From JAYYZW01 sp036339995 (GTDB lineage Bacteria > Pseudomonadota > Gammaproteobacteria > Ga0077536), in assembly GCA_036339995.1 (NCBI GenBank), contig JAYYZW010000053.1:1-6379 (forward strand): a DNA stretch of 6,379 bases, in the 5' to 3' direction. The number at the start of each line of letters is the position of its first letter. Within the stretch, counting starts at the first letter, position 1. Position numbers and translations under genes: made by a program. The notes under the pieces were generated by a model that saw only the letters and a program-made list of their open reading frames with translations, did not search any database and was not told the DNA's origin. Of the stretch, positions 4,950 to 6,379 are shown in pieces.

Positions 4950-6379
4950 AGCGAAGCATGAAACGATTCAGGCATTTATTTGTACTTGCGTGCATGAGCG
5001 CCTTGGTTTCATTCGCTGTCGGCGCAGATCCCATCGATTACAACCCGGTCACCGCCGAACGCCTGCTTGAGCCCGAGGCCCGAAATTGGCTGATGTACCG
5101 CGGCACTTATGACAGCTGGGGATACAGCCCGCTGGACCAGATCACGCCCGACAACGTGGCTGGTCTCATCCCCGTCTGGACCTTTTCCACCGGCGTCGAG
5201 GAAGCGCACCAGTCGCCGCCCATCGTCAACGATGGGATCATGTTCATCACGACGCCTGAAAATCAGGTGTTAGCACTCGATGCGCGCACAGGCGATTTGA
5301 TCTGGCGTTACCAGCGCGAATTGCCGGACGATCTCATGCAACTCCACCCGACCAATCGCGGTGTCGCCCTGTGGAGCGATCGCGTCTACCTCGCAACCGT
5401 CGACGCTTACCTGATCGCGCTCGATGCCCGCACCGGGGAAGTGACGTGGGAGCGGGAAGTCGAAGACTACTTAGGCGGTTATTACATGACGCTTGCGCCG
5501 CTCGTGGTGGACGGCAAGGTGATGGTCGGTATGTCGGGCGGCGACCTCGGCATCCGCGGTTTCATCCAAGCGTTCTCGGCGGATGCCGGCGAACCGCTGT
5601 GGAAGACTTACATGGTGCCGGGACCCGGCGAGCAAGGCCACGAAACCTGGCCCGGTGACACCTGGAAGCGGGGCGGCGTTTCGATCTGGGTGACGGGCAG
5701 TTACGACCCGAACACCCGACTCGCTTACTGGGGCACGGGCAACGCAGGCCCCTGGATCGGAGATCAACGGTCAGGCGACAATCTCTACGCGACTTCCGTG
5801 CTTGCACTCGATATCGCCACCGGCGAGGTGCGCGCGCATCATCAATACCACTGGAATGGTTCGTGGGACTGGGACGAAGTTTCCGCGCCCCTGCTCATCG
5901 ATATCGAGCGCGGCGGCAGAAAGATCAAGGCCCTCGTTCACGCGGGACGCAATGGATACTTATGGCTGCTCGAACGAAGCGCTGAGGACATTCGTTTCCT
6001 CGATGCGACCCCGTTCGTGCGTCAGAACGTCTTCACTGGGCTCGACCCGGAGTCCGGCCGTCCGGAATACGACCCGACTAAAGTTCCGCGGACGGGTTCG
6101 CGCGTCGAGTTCTGCCCCAGCCTCTGGGGTGGCAAGGACTGGCCACCGTCCGCTTACAATCCCAAGACTCGCTACCTCTACATTCCGGCGAACGATAATC
6201 TTTGCGGCGCATTTACCGGTGAGCCGGCGAAATACCGGCGCGGAGATCTTTATCTGGGCATGCAGTTTTCGACGATCGAAGTTTTTCCCCACGAGGATGC
6301 CGCGCATCACATCGGCGAACTGCAGGCCTGGGATCTGGCCGCCGGAGAAAAAGTCTGGACCGTTGAGTTCCCGTTTCAT
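4946..6379 (+). CDS. PQQ-dependent dehydrogenase (quinoprotein, 8-bladed propeller), 3' end outside the window
   Basis: The frame is open from ATG 4946 to the last base, giving 478 residues; family members run to about 550-700, so the C-terminal part is missing. Residues 1-27 form a Sec signal peptide (KR-rich start, hydrophobic core, cleavage probably after AVGA). Propeller blades show repeated ALDARTGxxxW (109-120, 158-168). Active-site landmarks by family comparison: NRG (137-139), SGGDLGIRG (197-205) where the metal-ligand Glu is Asp200, TGNAGPW with N266, catalytic D308 in SWDWD with D310 two residues on, and GRNGYLW with R335 for PQQ contact. The vicinal Cys-Cys pair of methanol/ethanol dehydrogenases is replaced by QL before HPTNRG. 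The enzyme would oxidise an alcohol or aldehyde in the periplasm; the substrate is unknown. D308-x-D310 resembles lanthanide-using enzymes. Whether a cytochrome c domain follows cannot be seen. ATG 4946 overlaps the Rieske stop, with AGAGGA very close; ATG 4958 is an alternative start. Confidence 0.9.
   Translation, partial: MKRSMKRFRHLFVLACMSALVSFAVGADPIDYNPVTAERLLEPEARNWLMYRGTYDSWGYSPLDQITPDNVAGLIPVWTFSTGVEEAHQSPPIVNDGIMFITTPENQVLALDARTGDLIWRYQRELPDDLMQLHPTNRGVALWSDRVYLATVDAYLIALDARTGEVTWEREVEDYLGGYYMTLAPLVVDGKVMVGMSGGDLGIRGFIQAFSADAGEPLWKTYMVPGPGEQGHETWPGDTWKRGGVSIWVTGSYDPNTRLAYWGTGNAGPWIGDQRSGDNLYATSVLALDIATGEVRAHHQYHWNGSWDWDEVSAPLLIDIERGGRKIKALVHAGRNGYLWLLERSAEDIRFLDATPFVRQNVFTGLDPESGRPEYDPTKVPRTGSRVEFCPSLWGGKDWPPSAYNPKTRYLYIPANDNLCGAFTGEPAKYRRGDLYLGMQFSTIEVFPHEDAAHHIGELQAWDLAAGEKVWTVEFPFH

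Noticed and set aside
4979..4993. VLAC in the PQQ dehydrogenase signal peptide as a lipoprotein box
   Set aside because: The Leu at -2 is unusual, the hydrophobic core continues past the Cys, and a normal signal peptidase I site (AVGA) follows.
5471..6379. Minus-strand frames opposite the PQQ dehydrogenase
   Set aside because: The plus strand encodes conserved quinoprotein motifs throughout this stretch; the antisense frames are Arg/Ala-rich and have no recognisable domain.

Overview
The window looks like a piece of a moderately GC-rich proteobacterial chromosome. The best guess is a gammaproteobacterium of the environmental, catabolically versatile kind (Woeseia/Steroidobacter-like). That guess rests on the protein families and their wording, not on any marker gene. 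No RNA gene, mobile element, CRISPR array or phage gene is visible. The content is accessory oxidative metabolism.

Layout from left to right. (1) The 3' part of an OsmC-family peroxidase-like gene (+ strand, entering from the left edge) ends at 462. (2) A convergent gap (463-631) shows nothing recognisable. (3) A minus-strand pair reads leftward: a cupin gene (1778-2308), then a luciferase-like flavin-dependent monooxygenase gene (632-1738). They are 39 bp apart, and the gap is AT-rich and holds a palindrome plus a consensus-like -10 box. (4) A divergent control region (about 2309-2492) carries two perfect inverted repeats. (5) A short, unrecognised plus-strand reading frame (about 2493-2651) runs into a short-chain dehydrogenase gene (2645-3313). 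(6) An AiiA-like metallo-beta-lactamase-fold lactonase gene (3380-4141) lies on the minus strand, convergent to the dehydrogenase. (7) A second divergent region (about 4142-4346) leads into a tightly coupled plus-strand pair: a Tat-exported Rieske iron-sulfur protein (about 4347-4949) and a periplasmic PQQ-dependent dehydrogenase (from 4946, running off the right edge). The stop of the first overlaps the start of the second (ATGA).

How the genes may work together (inference). The PQQ enzyme would oxidise an alcohol or aldehyde in the periplasm. The coupled Rieske protein is a plausible electron acceptor in place of the usual cytochrome c. The SDR, the flavin monooxygenase, the cupin and the lactonase-like hydrolase could act on the product in the cytoplasm, for example ketone to lactone or ester to hydroxy acid. 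The substrate cannot be read from the sequence. The most interesting points are the Rieske/PQQ coupling, the Asp-x-Asp signature in the PQQ enzyme that suggests lanthanide use, and the palindromes in the control regions.
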